64,000 nt of DNA, taken from the NCBI GenBank assembly GCA_030248195.1, contig JASAND010030481.1, positions 16,979-80,978 of the forward strand, written 5' to 3'. Numbering within the stretch: position 1 is the first letter of the stretch; each line of letters opens with the position of its first letter. The translations under genes and the position numbers were made by a program. This document shows positions 44,872-55,321 of the stretch, piece by piece. This DNA comes from Trissonchulus latispiculum (Eukaryota; Nematoda; Enoplea; Enoplida; Ironidae). The notes beneath the pieces were generated by a model. The model was not told the DNA's origin and made no database searches. It saw only the letters and a list, made by a program, of their open reading frames with translations.

Positions 44872-44915
44872 AGTAGTATAGATTGGGGGGTACTGGACCC
44901 TCCCGCGGCCGCGGC
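44872..44915 (+). repeat. Polinton left terminal inverted repeat
   Basis: It pairs with 61094-61136. On the left the GGTACTGGACYCTCCC-GCGGCCGCGG part is repeated once more in tandem (to about 44950), which the right end lacks. Confidence 0.85.
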
Positions 44916-45123
44916 TGGGGGTACTGGACTCTCCCGCGGCCGCGGCTGAGGGTCCTCCTTTGTCGTCCGCTAGTCTCTTCTCATTTCACCTTGACATGTT
45001 TACAGATGGGAAGCTGTTCCAAAGATAATCTACTTTCCACAAAATTGCAATCTTAATGATTTTTATTTCGTTTTATTTTACAAAAACAATTACAAGCAAA
45101 ACATTAAAAAAGATATCCCAAGA

Positions 45124-46531
45124 TCAATCCATCCCAGAGAACCAGTCAGAATCACTGTCCCCACTGTCCACCACATCGCTCTCCTCGTCCATATCATCCC
45201 CATCAACCACATCCTCTCCTTCATTATCAGAGCCCCCTGGACCATCTTCCAAAGTCTGGTCCATTATTCTAAAAGCAAGCAACAATGTTTTAACAAGAAA
45301 GTCTGATAAAAGATTTTATTCTAGCATAATGCCTGCTTGCTTGTTTGCTTGCTAGCTTGCTTGATTGCTTGCTTCAAATATTTTTTACAAATTTTTAGCA
45401 GTATGCTAAATGTGAAAACTTTCACATTCAACTTTCATAGAAAGTTTCATAATTTTCACTACAAGCATTATGCTAGTCGTTTTAATATTTTTTAATTTAG
45501 TAGAGAATAACGTAAAATTAGTATTTATATACTCATAGAAAAATTAAAAAAATTTTGCCCGAATCGAAACTTTTACCGTAGCAGGGTGGTGGATGCCGTT
45601 GTGCTCATATCGATTGAATGCCTGACGACACCATGAGCATCTTCTATCCACTTGCACCATGTTTTCTACACAGTTGACGCAGAGTCTGGGCACTCTGCGA
45701 CAAGAGTCATCGCGTCCACTAAGGATCGTGTCGCCCTCGTTCTGTAAACACACAACACATGTGTTTGAAGGGGCAGGACTGACATCACCAGCATCTGCAT
45801 CTGCATCAGCATCTGCATCTGCAAAAAACGCCTGCATCTACACCCGAGAAACCGGGCAAATCATTGCTTGGTTCTGGGGTTGGATTGGTTGACAACTCCT
45901 AAACAAGTGAGGTAAAAACTCTGGAGTTTCAGGATACTGAAGATCTTCCACTTGGTCTGAGATGAGAGGAGGAGAAGTTGTCATAGCTACATCCTGAGGT
46001 AGACTGGGTGACATCGCTGCTTCTTCAAAGAGGTCAGGCGTCGTTGGAGGTACTGGAGGGTCATCCATAACAAAACGTGGAGAAGGTGTGGGCGTAACTA
46101 GTTCCACAATATCTGGCGACTGATTGGACTAAAATAGACAAAGATTTGTGGACAATACGTTTATTGTAGTGATACAACAGAGTCGGTCCCAACTTTATCA
46201 TTATCATTATCATTGTGAGCATTATCACAACCGAGATCCAACATTTAGCGAAATTTTGAAAAAGCCTGACATTTTTGAACAAAATTTTTAAAATCCATTA
46301 TAGGCTAAATTCGTGCAAATCGCTTTCTCGAGAGTTTTCTTTATCACGAATAATTCAAAATACGCGAATTCTAAATTGGTTAATAATAGCAATACTATAA
46401 TCGATTAATTGTGTGCTATTTGCAAATAGATAACAAACTATTAGATGGATAAATGTTCGAAATATTCTTTCATTTTTATTTACGATTTTATTATTCAAAA
46501 GAATTTTCATACTTACAGTTGGATTCCACAT
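45124..46531 (-). pseudogene. Spliced RING-finger protein gene, broken
   Basis: Exon 2 (46128-45577) is open from a TATTTTAG acceptor to an ACG|GTAAAAG donor except for one TAG at 45838-45840. It encodes a Pro/Asp/Glu-rich region, a short Asp-Ala repeat and a RING-like set of metal ligands: CVVC at the start, CVNC, then CSWC. A small upstream exon (46531-46517, MWNPT) with a GTAAGTATG donor joins in phase. A downstream exon (45268-45124) would encode a strongly acidic tail with stop at 45124-45126, but its phase does not fit the exon 2 donor. RING domains usually act as E3 ubiquitin ligases. Whether this belongs to the Polinton or was captured is open. Confidence 0.5.
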
Positions 46532-46835
46532 AAAAATTAGAATTAACACACAAAAATTAACATTTTGCTGTTCCAATCAAATTGCAAAACTCCTTAATTC
46601 AATCTCACGTTCTCAGATTTTTGATGTACAACGCTACTGCATAATGGAGATTTTTCAACAACTTTTGTAGAAAATGAGGACCGAATATCATACCCCCCCC
46701 TTTAATGATAGTAATTTTCTAGCACAGAAATTAATGTGTTATTGGAGTTTATTTAGTCTCTCATCCAACCCACGCTCGACTCAATTATGATCCATTCAAA
46801 TCAGTTTCACCAAGAGTGCATAATTGCACTATATA

Positions 46836-47475
46836 TAAGAAGAAGAGTAAGCCACTAGAGGGCTACTCTTCTTGGCATTGCGTAACGGTGCTCCGACCAC
46901 AATACGCGAATGTTCCCCCGTTTGGTGGAGGGGTAGCTCTCTTCGACAAAGCATACCCCCCTCCGTTTGGTGGGGGTAGCAGAAAAGAGGCCCCCGTTTG
47001 GTGGGGGGGGTAGCCAACAGCCAATCAGATTGCAGAGACCCCCTCCCCGTTTGGTGGGGGGGGGGGGGGAGCAGAGGATTACGGTAGTTTTTGTTCTATT
47101 CGCAGAAGGGTCCCCGCTTGGTGGGGGGGTTAGCAAAGAGAGGTCCCCGTTTGGTGGGGAGGGGGGGGTAGCAATGAAAGGTCCCCGTTTGGTGGGGGAG
47201 GGTAGACAAAAGAGGTCCCCGTTTGGGGGGGGTCGCCAACAGCCAATCAGATTCATCCAATCTTAGCCTGACTTTTCGACCCCCCCCCAAACGGGGAACC
47301 CATTCTGCCTACCCCCCACCAAACGGGGACCCCTTTTGCATACCCCCCAAACGGGGAGGGGTATGCTTGTCGACCCCCCCCACCAAACGGGGGAACATTC
47401 GCGTATTGTGGTCGGAGCACCGTTACGCAATGCCAAGAAGAGAAGCCCTCTAGTGGCTTACTCTTCTTCTATATT
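46836..47475. mobile_element. Foldback element with CCCCGTTTGGTGGGG units
   Basis: Outer arms of about 90 bp are inverted copies (GAAGAGTAAGCCACTAGAGG ... GGCATTGCGTAACGGTGCTC ... ACAATACGCGAATGTTCCCC). Each arm end is itself a hairpin (AAGAGTAAGCC / GGCTACTCTT). The core holds about a dozen 25-35 bp units around CCCCGTTTGGTGGGGG, in one orientation up to 47230 and inverted after 47280. The word GCCAACAGCCAATCAGATT occurs twice. The overlapping frames here are repeat artefacts. Confidence 0.75.
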
Positions 47476-47541
47476 ATGGACTCTTGATGACACTGTGTCT
47501 GTGTTCAACTTTACAGTCAGACAGACAGTATAAGAGGTAAC

Positions 47542-47952
47542 ATGTACGCTAAGGAATTAGAATTAAATAAGGTAAATGACAGTAATCAGTCTGCAGATGT
47601 TCTAGACATAAGTGTAAGTATTGAAGATGGGTTATTTATTACTAAGCTTTATGATAAAAGGGATGATTTCCCATTCAAAATAAATAAATTTCCAGCCTTT
47701 AGTTCGTATATATCACCAAGGGTGATAGTAAATACGATTAAATGTCAAGTTGAACGAATAGGACTTTTAAATACTGCATTCGATGATTTCATATCATCAA
47801 TACTAAAACTTAAAATGGCTCTACAAAGTCGAGGATATTCCAATAGAGCAATCAGACCTATGATAAGAAACTCTTGCATAAAAAGTCAGACTGTATTGGA
47901 TAAATTCATGCAGTCAAAAGAAAACAGATTGAGCTTAAATAAAAGCTTATGA
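47542..47952 (+). pseudogene. RT-associated C-terminal fragment (136 codons)
   Basis: The frame contains DISVSIEDGLFITKLYDKRD followed by FPFKINKFPAF and a helical C-terminus. A YDKRDDF block followed by a short-loop region is seen at the C-terminal end of divergent reverse-transcriptase ORFs in aquatic invertebrates, as far as I remember; the catalytic part is not here. It could be the truncated tail of a retroelement inserted in the Polinton. The ATG choice is arbitrary. Confidence 0.35.
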
Positions 47953-48114
47953 TTTACTGCGTAGATTTGCACATAATTGAATCTAAACATTTTTCTGTTA
48001 ATGACGGACTTTCTTTGTGTATTCTATTTGTATATGTTGATGATGTCGATGTTATTTGATGGTGTTTCTTTGTTTTTGTATTATCCAATTATGCATACTA
48101 ACAATTTCTGCACT

Positions 48115-48240
48115 ATCAAACTAACTCCTGCAACTTGGGCTTCGGCCCCCTTTGTAACTTTGGCTTAGGCCCCTTTGTAACTTGGGCTTTTGCCTCTTGT
48201 AACTTGGGCTTAGGCCCCCAATGGGCACTGTCGCCCGACA
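48115..48240. repeat. Tandem repeat, ~21-bp unit TGTAACTTGGGCTTAGGCCC
   Basis: Four degenerate units lying about 170 bp after the RT-like fragment; possibly its 3' untranslated region. Confidence 0.6.
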
Positions 48241-49230
48241 TATTGTTATGTTCACTTTGTGGTCCTGTTAAACTATAAGCAGTCATCTACTGGCATGTGT
48301 AACTACTCAAAGTTTCACTGCTAATTCAGACACGCCAGATACTAATATTACTTCGGGTAGGATTTCGACCGTAATACTCAGGTTCCTCTGCGGAGGGGCT
48401 GGCCTAACCAGTACATACAAATTTATTTCTAAATGCATTTATAAAAATTCAATTTCTTAGTACTGGATCTCTCTGATGATGAGTATAGTGGTCCTAATCC
48501 CGCCCTGGCCTATAATAAGTATAGGCCTATTCCTCAAAGTTATGCTATCATGATTGGTCAGGGCCTGAGGGATTAGGGCCGAAAGACTTTGACCAATTAT
48601 GTAAGTTGTTCTTGATCACAGAAAATCCCATTTTACCGATTTCTGATTATATAATAATGTCTATATATGTGGTTTTGCGATTTCTGTAGAATACATAATA
48701 TTTATTGGTAAAAATAATGAATGTACGTAATGTTAGTTATTTTACAGTTTTGATTTTGTTTAGTCGTGAAAAATGTAGAACTTGTACTGTACCTATAAGT
48801 TTGTTGATATGTACCGTTTTAAGTTTGTTGATATGTACCGTTTAACTTTAGTGTGGTTGTATCTCTGGATCTTGTGTTTGTTAACATTCATACCTGGCTG
48901 TATTTTCAAAGTTTTTAAGTGTTGTACTTTATTTTGTAAATACCTAGGGTGTTGCATTATATGAATTACTTGCAGGATTAAACCGTCCCTTTCTTTTATG
49001 TTACTCTTCTTCTATAATATTAAGGAATAAATTATGGACTCTTGGTTTCACACAGCTTTATTACATAAGTAATTTTGCTACACCGACTCTATCTTACTCT
49101 ATTGGTCAGACAGATTAGTCAACTGCAGCAATAATGTTGTGTATGTTGATGACACTGTACATCCTTTGAAGACTCTTGAACTCATTCATAAACTAGCAGC
49201 ATTCAAAAAGACATGGTAATGTAAATTAGG
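48241..49230. other. No supported gene
   Basis: CTCTTCTTCTATA and TTATGGACTCTTG at 49005-49047 repeat, slightly spaced apart, the junction at 47462-47491, so the segment between may be one insertion. Otherwise featureless. Confidence 0.45.
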
Positions 49231-49233
49231 GAC

Positions 49234-49761
49234 TAGAATTGTAGAGTTTGAAATTCGAATTTCGAATAGCAATTCGATCCCAACCCAACCACCGATTGCA
49301 TATCTAGTTAAATGGTTAGTTCTTGTTACTGTTTTGCTATGCTGTACAGGTTTGTCTCTAAAAGAGCTACTGTTTATTCAGTTATTGATTTTAGTTTCAG
49401 TTTCGCTTTTATTCAGCAATGTGAAGCAATTTCAGTTTCATTTGTAGTTTCAGACGAGGTTTCAGCCTCAGTTTCAGTTCATTCAAAAATGTCCGTTTTT
49501 CTACCTTCAGAGTTAGTATGATGCATACTTTGATTATTAGTCAACCTCACCCGCGAAAACAGAATCACAACTCAACCTAGAAAATTTCAAGTTACAGAAA
49601 AGCCTGAAACTATTTTATTTATAGTTCCACTCCGAGCTTCAGGTTTCACTAACATTAATTTCAGTTTCAATCATCAACCTAAAATATTTTCAGTTTCAGT
49701 CTCTATTTCAAGTCTTCCGAAAACAGTTTCAGCGTAAGTTTCAGTTTTAGTGACGCCACTA
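49234..49761. repeat. Two word islands with hAT-type termini (TTCGAA and CTGAAA)
   Basis: TAGAGTTTGAAATTCGAATT at 49234 starts a short island of ATTCGAA words. At 49400-49761 CAGTTTCAGTTT words end in the inverted terminus TAGTGGCGTCACTAAAACTG (read inward from 49761), similar to the one at 11346. Confidence 0.4.
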
Positions 49762-50149
49762 GACAGATTCTCAATATCTTTAATCTACCACCTCATACAA
49801 AAAGTCTTCAGACTGTAGGTCATCAGATTTTTCACAAGTTCGCAAGACAAAACTAGAGTTTGCTTGATTTTCCAAAAATAAATATAAATTGAAGAAACTT
49901 TTTTACGATTTACAACATTTTTTACTGGTAATTAATTTATTAGTAACAAACATTTGAAAAACGTCTGCAACCATGGTTTAAGGTTTTCCTCACGGTGTTA
50001 TGGTTTTTGAGAGCCTCAACTTGAATAGTAGAAAAATTTGCAGAACTCTTAATATCACTACAACAACTTACAAGGAGATGCTCAAGAAGCTAAAACTAGA
50101 ACTAGCATTTTGAATATAGATGTCCTTACAGTTTTCTATTATCTTCCCA

Positions 50150-50274
50150 CAGTCAGGATACGCGAGAGTCGAATCGAGTTGAGTCAATCATCTTTTCTCC
50201 AGAGACTAACCGAGTCGAGCGGTAGGAGTATGAGTCGAACAGAATGGGAAACGCTCGACTCATCCTCATATCTA
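50150..50274. mobile_element. Small hAT-like element with GAGTCGA words
   Basis: The right end read inward, TAGATATGAGGATGAGTCGA, and the left end CAGTCAGGATACGCGAGAGT are imperfect inverted repeats. GAGTCGA and TCGACTC words fill the interior. No target duplication is visible. Confidence 0.4.
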
Positions 50275-50367
50275 CTATGTGGTTTATTCTTTAATTGCGA
50301 ATCCTGTTGTAAAGATTTCGTTGTTGCCAATAAACGAATAAATTTAAACTCAAAGGAAGACTACTAG

Positions 50368-52440
50368 GTTCGTGAGTGTGTGCACGTCAAAGCTCGTCCC
50401 TAAACTCGTTAATTCCCTAAACAACTACAGCAGGCGCCGGCAGTCCAAATTCGGTACCGTGAGTTTACTGGTTTTTGAACAAATAATACGATTGACAAAA
50501 ATATAAGAAAAGGCATAAAATTTACAGTTCAAATGGAGTAAACATTTTCATAATTATTCGGTACACAAAACAAAATTCACGTCACAAAAATAAGAGGAAG
50601 AGGGAAAAACCCAACACCCAACTTAGGAGGAACTAAGTCCCCCAACCAAAGACTTAATAATCCCCATCCCCAATAACGCAAAGATGAGCCCAAAACGCAA
50701 CTGTTCCGCACGAGAGACTTGAGAAAACTGAATTTGCGCCCAATTTAAATGGCGGACCTGAATTAGCTAAGGAACCGAGGTTCCTACACAGAAGTACAAT
50801 TTTTCATTTATCGTTCATAAAGATAACACTGCGTTTTGAGTAAATTTAAATGGAAATCAAGAGAGTATCAGAAAATAGTTCACACTGTTTTAGCTTTGAT
50901 TTTTACATGTTAAACTAGTTTTCACAAAATTTATGACTGTTCGATTAATTCAGGATGCGAGTCTGTACTCTTATTATTATTTTTCATCAGAAATACATAT
51001 GTATTGCATCACTAGTGTAGTTTACCTCATCAACTTGGTGACCTTCTCAGTAGATCAGAGTATAATGCAGTCAATTTTAGCGATAAATAGTTGAACTTAA
51101 ATTTTCACCATTGCTGGCTGTACTTACAAATTTAATTTCTTTTGGAGACATTATTTGCATACTATTCAATTTTGAAAAACCGAACGAACATGGAACGAAC
51201 TTGGATGAAATGAAACTTTTTAAAACAGTTTCTTTGATGATTCTAAAATACACACGCAATCATCCTTCGAAATAGCAGTGATTCTGACTGGAGAAATTAT
51301 TTACATTTCTGCTATGATGAAAGAATTATTAATTGATGTGGGATCACAGAGACTGATAGGAAATATATTTCCATATTCTATGTAATCCAATGATTTATTG
51401 ACTTAATCTATTTTGTTATCATGTGAACCCCAACTGTGTCATGGATGGAAACTTATGAAATTTAATTTTCTATCAAAGCATCAGCCATATGTGGTTAGAT
51501 TTTAACTACGCTTGAACGGACACAGATAACAATAAAAGCTAGAATCTAGTGGCGAATGATTTAGTAATTTCAAAGTGATTGAAAAGGTGAATGCTAGAAA
51601 AAGGATTCGGTAAGGTCATACTAAAAAATCATGCACCTTAATTAGCTTCATCTCAGATTCAACATAAATCTATTTTCTCATAATTCATATCGTTTAGCCA
51701 TTGATAATAAAGACGAATGAAAGCAGAGAAACAAAATTTTTAATTAAGCAGATGATTGTAGTACTTATTTTCCTTCTCAAAACAATGAAATAATAAGGAT
51801 ATTTTTAAATAATTTGTAACTTACGTAACTTACAACACGTGATCATTATAAGTAGAGTTTGCAATTTACATAATATACAACAACCTTATATACAGATATT
51901 GCGAGTTTATTTTTTATACTTCAAACTGGATAAGCACTCAAAACAACGTCATCCATCTCATCATAGAATACCTAAACTTAAAAACAAAAAATTAAAATGC
52001 AAAAAACTGTCGTCATATCTTATCATTGCGGCGTTCCTAGGTACTACAAAAGATTCTTTTAATCACCTTAATGCAGCAACTTGGGAATCCTGATGCGTTT
52101 ATTCCAATTTTGTAATCAAAGCGATGCCAAACAACGTATACTGTTGGTCTGGAAGCCCAGCGATCTTTTCGCCAATCATGAGCCTCTGATATGCAAATAT
52201 CAATTAGTTGTCGGATGCCTCAATTGTTACAGCAAAACTGTCCTCCATAATGTTTAGAATTAGAATTCTTTGAATGTTTCCAAAATATGTGCTTTGACAC
52301 AGACATTTTCCAGCTTTTAATGTAAATAAAATTAAGTATTTCCTTTCCGACAGAATTCACTCACAAAACTATACTCACAAGACTATACTTAAATTGACCA
52401 AAGGAAGGACACTAAATGAATGATTTTGATAAAAATAGTC
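50368..52440. other. Two kilobases without a supported feature inside the Polinton
   Basis: AT-rich. An 84-codon frame at 51839-52093 with a basic middle has no recognisable domain. No trace of integrase or polymerase catalytic motifs was seen. Confidence 0.5.
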
Positions 52441-52449
52441 ACATATGAC

Positions 52450-53185
52450 AAATGCTTGGTCAGCATGACAAGAATGCTTGGTCTGCATGACACGAATGCA
52501 TGGTCAGCATCAATATGATTGGTTGAAAATTACAAATGCTTGCTCAGCATGACGCGAATGCATGGTCAGCATTAATCTGATTGGTTGAAAATTACAAATG
52601 CTTGGTCAGCATGACAAGAATGCTTGGTCAGCATGACAACAATGCTTGGTCAGCATCAATCTGATTGGCTGAAAATTACAAATGCTTGGTCAGCATGACA
52701 AGAATGCTTGGTCAGCATGACAACAATGCTTGGTCAGCATCAATCTGATTGGCTGAAAATTACAAATGCTTGGTCAGCATCAATCTGAATGGTTGAAAAT
52801 TACAAATGCTTGGTCAGCATGAATCTGATTGGTTGAAAATTACAAATGCTTGGTCAGCATGACAAGAATGCTTGGTCAGCATGACAACAATGCTTGGTCA
52901 GCATCAATCTGATTGGCTGAAAATTACAAATGCTTGGTCAGCATGACGCGAATGCATGGTCAGCATTAATCTGATTGGTTGAAAATTGCAAATGCTTGGT
53001 CAGCATGACAAGAATGCTTGGTCAGCATGACAACAATGCTTGGTCAGCATCAATCTGATTGGCTGAAAATTACAAATGCTTGGTCAGCATCAATCTGAAT
53101 GGTTGAAAATTACAAATGCTTGGTCAGCATGAATCTGATTGGTTGAAAATTACAAATGCTTTTTCAGCATGAATCTAATTGGTCA
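52450..53185. repeat. Minisatellite of AATGCTTGGTCAGCAT units
   Basis: Two unit lengths alternate: ~22 bp (AATGCTTGGTCAGCATGACAAG) and ~40 bp (the same start followed by CAATCTGATTGGCTGAAAATTAC). About 25 copies in higher-order groups. Every long unit contains ATTGG, the inverse of a CCAAT box. The array ends 20 bp before a TATA box. A short version recurs at 60302-60345 before another TATA box. Confidence 0.85.
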
Positions 53186-53203
53186 GAGCTTTCCATCTGC
53201 CAG

Positions 53204-53211
53204 TATAAATA
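53204..53211 (+). promoter_or_regulatory. TATA box TATAAATA
   Basis: 43 bp upstream of the ATG at 53247 and directly behind the minisatellite. Confidence 0.6.
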
Positions 53212-53246
53212 GTGCTAGTTTCGTTTGAAATTTCATTTGTGCTGAA

Positions 53247-53402
53247 ATGGGACCTTTCAACTGCAAGCTTTGTGGCACGACGTTTTCGCGAAAGGACAAC
53301 TTGCTCCGACACCTCAAGGGGAAACATTCAGTCGGAAGAGAAGAAGTATGGACTTGTCTAAATAGAACTTGTCTTGCATGGTGTAAAGTTTTTGCAAACT
53401 AA
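53247..53402 (+). CDS. Small C2H2 zinc-finger protein (51 aa)
   Basis: The frame starts at the first ATG after the TATA box. It encodes one C2H2 finger: C6, C9, H22 and H27 with FSRKDNLLRHLKGKH between and after, then a short tail with further Cys residues. Polintons often encode small zinc-finger proteins near the polymerase; this could also be the first exon of a longer product. Function unknown, probably DNA binding. Confidence 0.55.
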   Translation: MGPFNCKLCGTTFSRKDNLLRHLKGKHSVGREEVWTCLNRTCLAWCKVFAN

Positions 53403-53885
53403 CCTTATCAGATCGGCTTCGAAATTGCCGACCACACGGAGGCGTCTGCTGCACAAAAGCAGTAGCATGTCCAACAGTGTGGAAATAAAAGGGCCAGCGG
53501 CGATAGGCGAACCCGGAATAGCCAGGGGAAGCTCCACCCATCGCGAAAGTCGCTGGTTGAAAAGCTTGCAAGGATTTTACAGCATTAAGTTGCCAAGTGC
53601 AGCCATGTCTTGAGTGCCTTTTGCAGTTCTAAGCAAACTGTAAAAGGAATTGACTCCTTTGCTGCAGCAGCGCCTTTGTGCGTTTTTCACGCTGCAGCAT
53701 TAAGCCTAATGGTGGGAGTCGGCAATCTTCATAGCAGAGGTAGTAGGTGGGAGACGCCTTGCGGCTCTGTGCTCATAAAACTTTAGATTTTTTCTGAGGA
53801 GCACAACTAGCGTTGTACCCCGAACCTGAAGCTATGTCGGAATAGGGTGCTGTCATTGAGGGAAACTTTAGCTTGAAACTTTTAA
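53403..53885. other. Spacer
   Basis: It contains an imperfect repeat of CTGCAGCAGCGCC/GCTGCAGCA. A 79-codon frame at 53374-53613 is not supported. Confidence 0.4.
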
Positions 53886-54355
53886 TTTTTCAAAAGTGAA
53901 AATAACTATGACATGTGGGGTGTCATTCAAGAGGAAATTGATCGGAGATTGCAAAAATGTCAAAATTTTTCCAAAATTTTAAAATTTTTTAATATGCAAC
54001 TGAGGTTGCGATTTTTCAAAAGTGAAAATAACTATGACATGTGAGGTGTCATTCAAGAGGAAATTGATCAGAGATTGCAAAAATGTCAAAATTTTTCCAA
54101 AATTTTAAAATTTTTTAATATGCAAATGAGGTTGCGATTTTTCAAAAGTGAAAATAACTATGACATGTTGGGTGTCATTCAAGAGGAACTGAATTTGGGA
54201 TTCCAAAAATGTCAAAAGTTTTTCAAAATCTTAAAATTTTTTAATATGCAAATGAGGTTGCGATTTTTCAAAAGTGAAAATTACTATGACATGTCGGGTG
54301 TCATTCTAGAGGAAATTGATCAGAGATTCCAAAAATGTCAAAATTTTTTAATATA
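53886..54355. repeat. 126-bp tandem repeat, 3.7 copies
   Basis: CAAAAGTGAAAATAACTATG recurs at 53891, 54017, 54143 and 54269 (with one change), exactly 126 bp apart. The period is 42 codons. The last two copies are open in one frame (54075-54362, with FFNMQMRLRFFKSEN), but copy 2 has a TGA in that frame, so coding is doubtful. Confidence 0.85.
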
Positions 54356-54590
54356 TATTTGAAGCTTGTATATTCATTAGTTACCATTTGCATAACTAAG
54401 TTTTGTTTAGAATTCTACTACCAAAGTCATTTATGCTCAACCTGGTGCTAGTTGGAGACAAGATCAGATCAAAGAGTTCAAGGTAAGTTTCTTTTGGAAG
54501 TCTAATGCCCTGGCTTTTATAGAACCTAGCAGGATTATGTTTCAGATATATTATAAAAAATTGAATATGGAGGATTCAATTTAACTTGTA

Positions 54591-54959
54591 ATGGCTTATT
54601 TTCAGTGCTCAAATTGTGGTAAAGAATTGCGTACACGGAAACACTTACTGGCACATCAAAGGGAAGTCCACGATAAAAGGAAAATTCCTGAGTGTCCACT
54701 ATGTGGGAGATCATTTAGTCGAACTAATGATATGAAGAATCACATGACCACTCATTCTAGAAAACGATCGACTCCTCGCCAGCAAGAAGACAAGCAAGCT
54801 CCACCGAAGAGACCAAAATGTGTGCCCAATTATTCAAATTCAGCCCTCAGTGATTCTCTGAGAACACTCACTTTATACGCTACCGATGCTGACTACGATC
54901 CGTCAACCTTTCTAATAACCAGTAATGCAACATTACTGATTGCATTATCAACATTTTAG
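54591..54959 (+). CDS. C2H2 zinc-finger protein (122 aa)
   Basis: Two C2H2 fingers: CSNCGKELRTRKHLLAHQREVH (about 6-27) and CPLCGRSFSRTNDMKNHMTTH (about 36-56), then a basic, Pro-rich region. In Polinton-like elements such fingers often lie just before or at the N-terminus of the polymerase ORF, and the next frame here is polymerase-like, so this may be the N-terminal part of a broken polymerase gene. The TTATTTTCAG at 54595-54604 could instead be a splice acceptor. Confidence 0.6.
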   Translation: MAYFQCSNCGKELRTRKHLLAHQREVHDKRKIPECPLCGRSFSRTNDMKNHMTTHSRKRSTPRQQEDKQAPPKRPKCVPNYSNSALSDSLRTLTLYATDADYDPSTFLITSNATLLIALSTF

Positions 54960-54985
54960 AAGATAACTATGGTGTAAGAGTTTGA

Positions 54986-55321
54986 ATGAGCTTGATGATA
55001 ACATTTCGTAAAGATGCTGATGAATCTGTCACCATGGAAGCACACTTTAATTGTAAAAATAGAATAATTTTGCGAGGTTCCAATGTTGACGAAGAACTGG
55101 AATACTGCTTCAATGAAATCCTTGCTAACATTGAAAACTTTCTTCGTCAAGGCTCTGGTTGGGTTATAAATTACCTTAACCACCTCGATGTTCATTTCGC
55201 TAAGTATAAACCTCTCAAAGGATCAACATATGTCCCACTACCAACCTATATTAATCAAAAGAAAGCTGTCATTAATATTCAGAACGAATGCTTTAAGTGG
55301 TGCGTTCTAGCTAAAGTGTGA
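54986..55321 (+). pseudogene. N-terminal fragment of Polinton protein-primed DNA polymerase B
   Basis: The 111-codon frame contains GSGWVINYLNHLDVHFAKYK, the KPLKGSTYVPLP block and INQKKAVINIQNECFKWCVL. This series (GSGW, PLxGSxYIPLP, KKAxINxxNxxxxCFxW) is typical of the region before the exonuclease domain of Polinton and adintovirus polymerases. It stops at 55321, exactly where the conserved region would continue. No exonuclease or polymerase motifs follow, so replication capacity is lost. It may be joined to the zinc fingers just upstream in a different frame. Confidence 0.7.

Noticed and set aside
44872..44950. CpG island promoter at the GCGGCCGCGG words
   Set aside because: The GC-rich words are the Polinton terminal repeat and occur identically at the other end.
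46829..47453. Gly/Pro/Thr-rich ORFs in the 47-kb foldback
   Set aside because: All derive from CCCCGTTTGGTGGGG units in various frames.
52450..53185. Regularly spaced repeats that look like a CRISPR array
   Set aside because: The units are contiguous variants of one word, with no unique spacers and no cas genes, and the genome is metazoan. It is a minisatellite.
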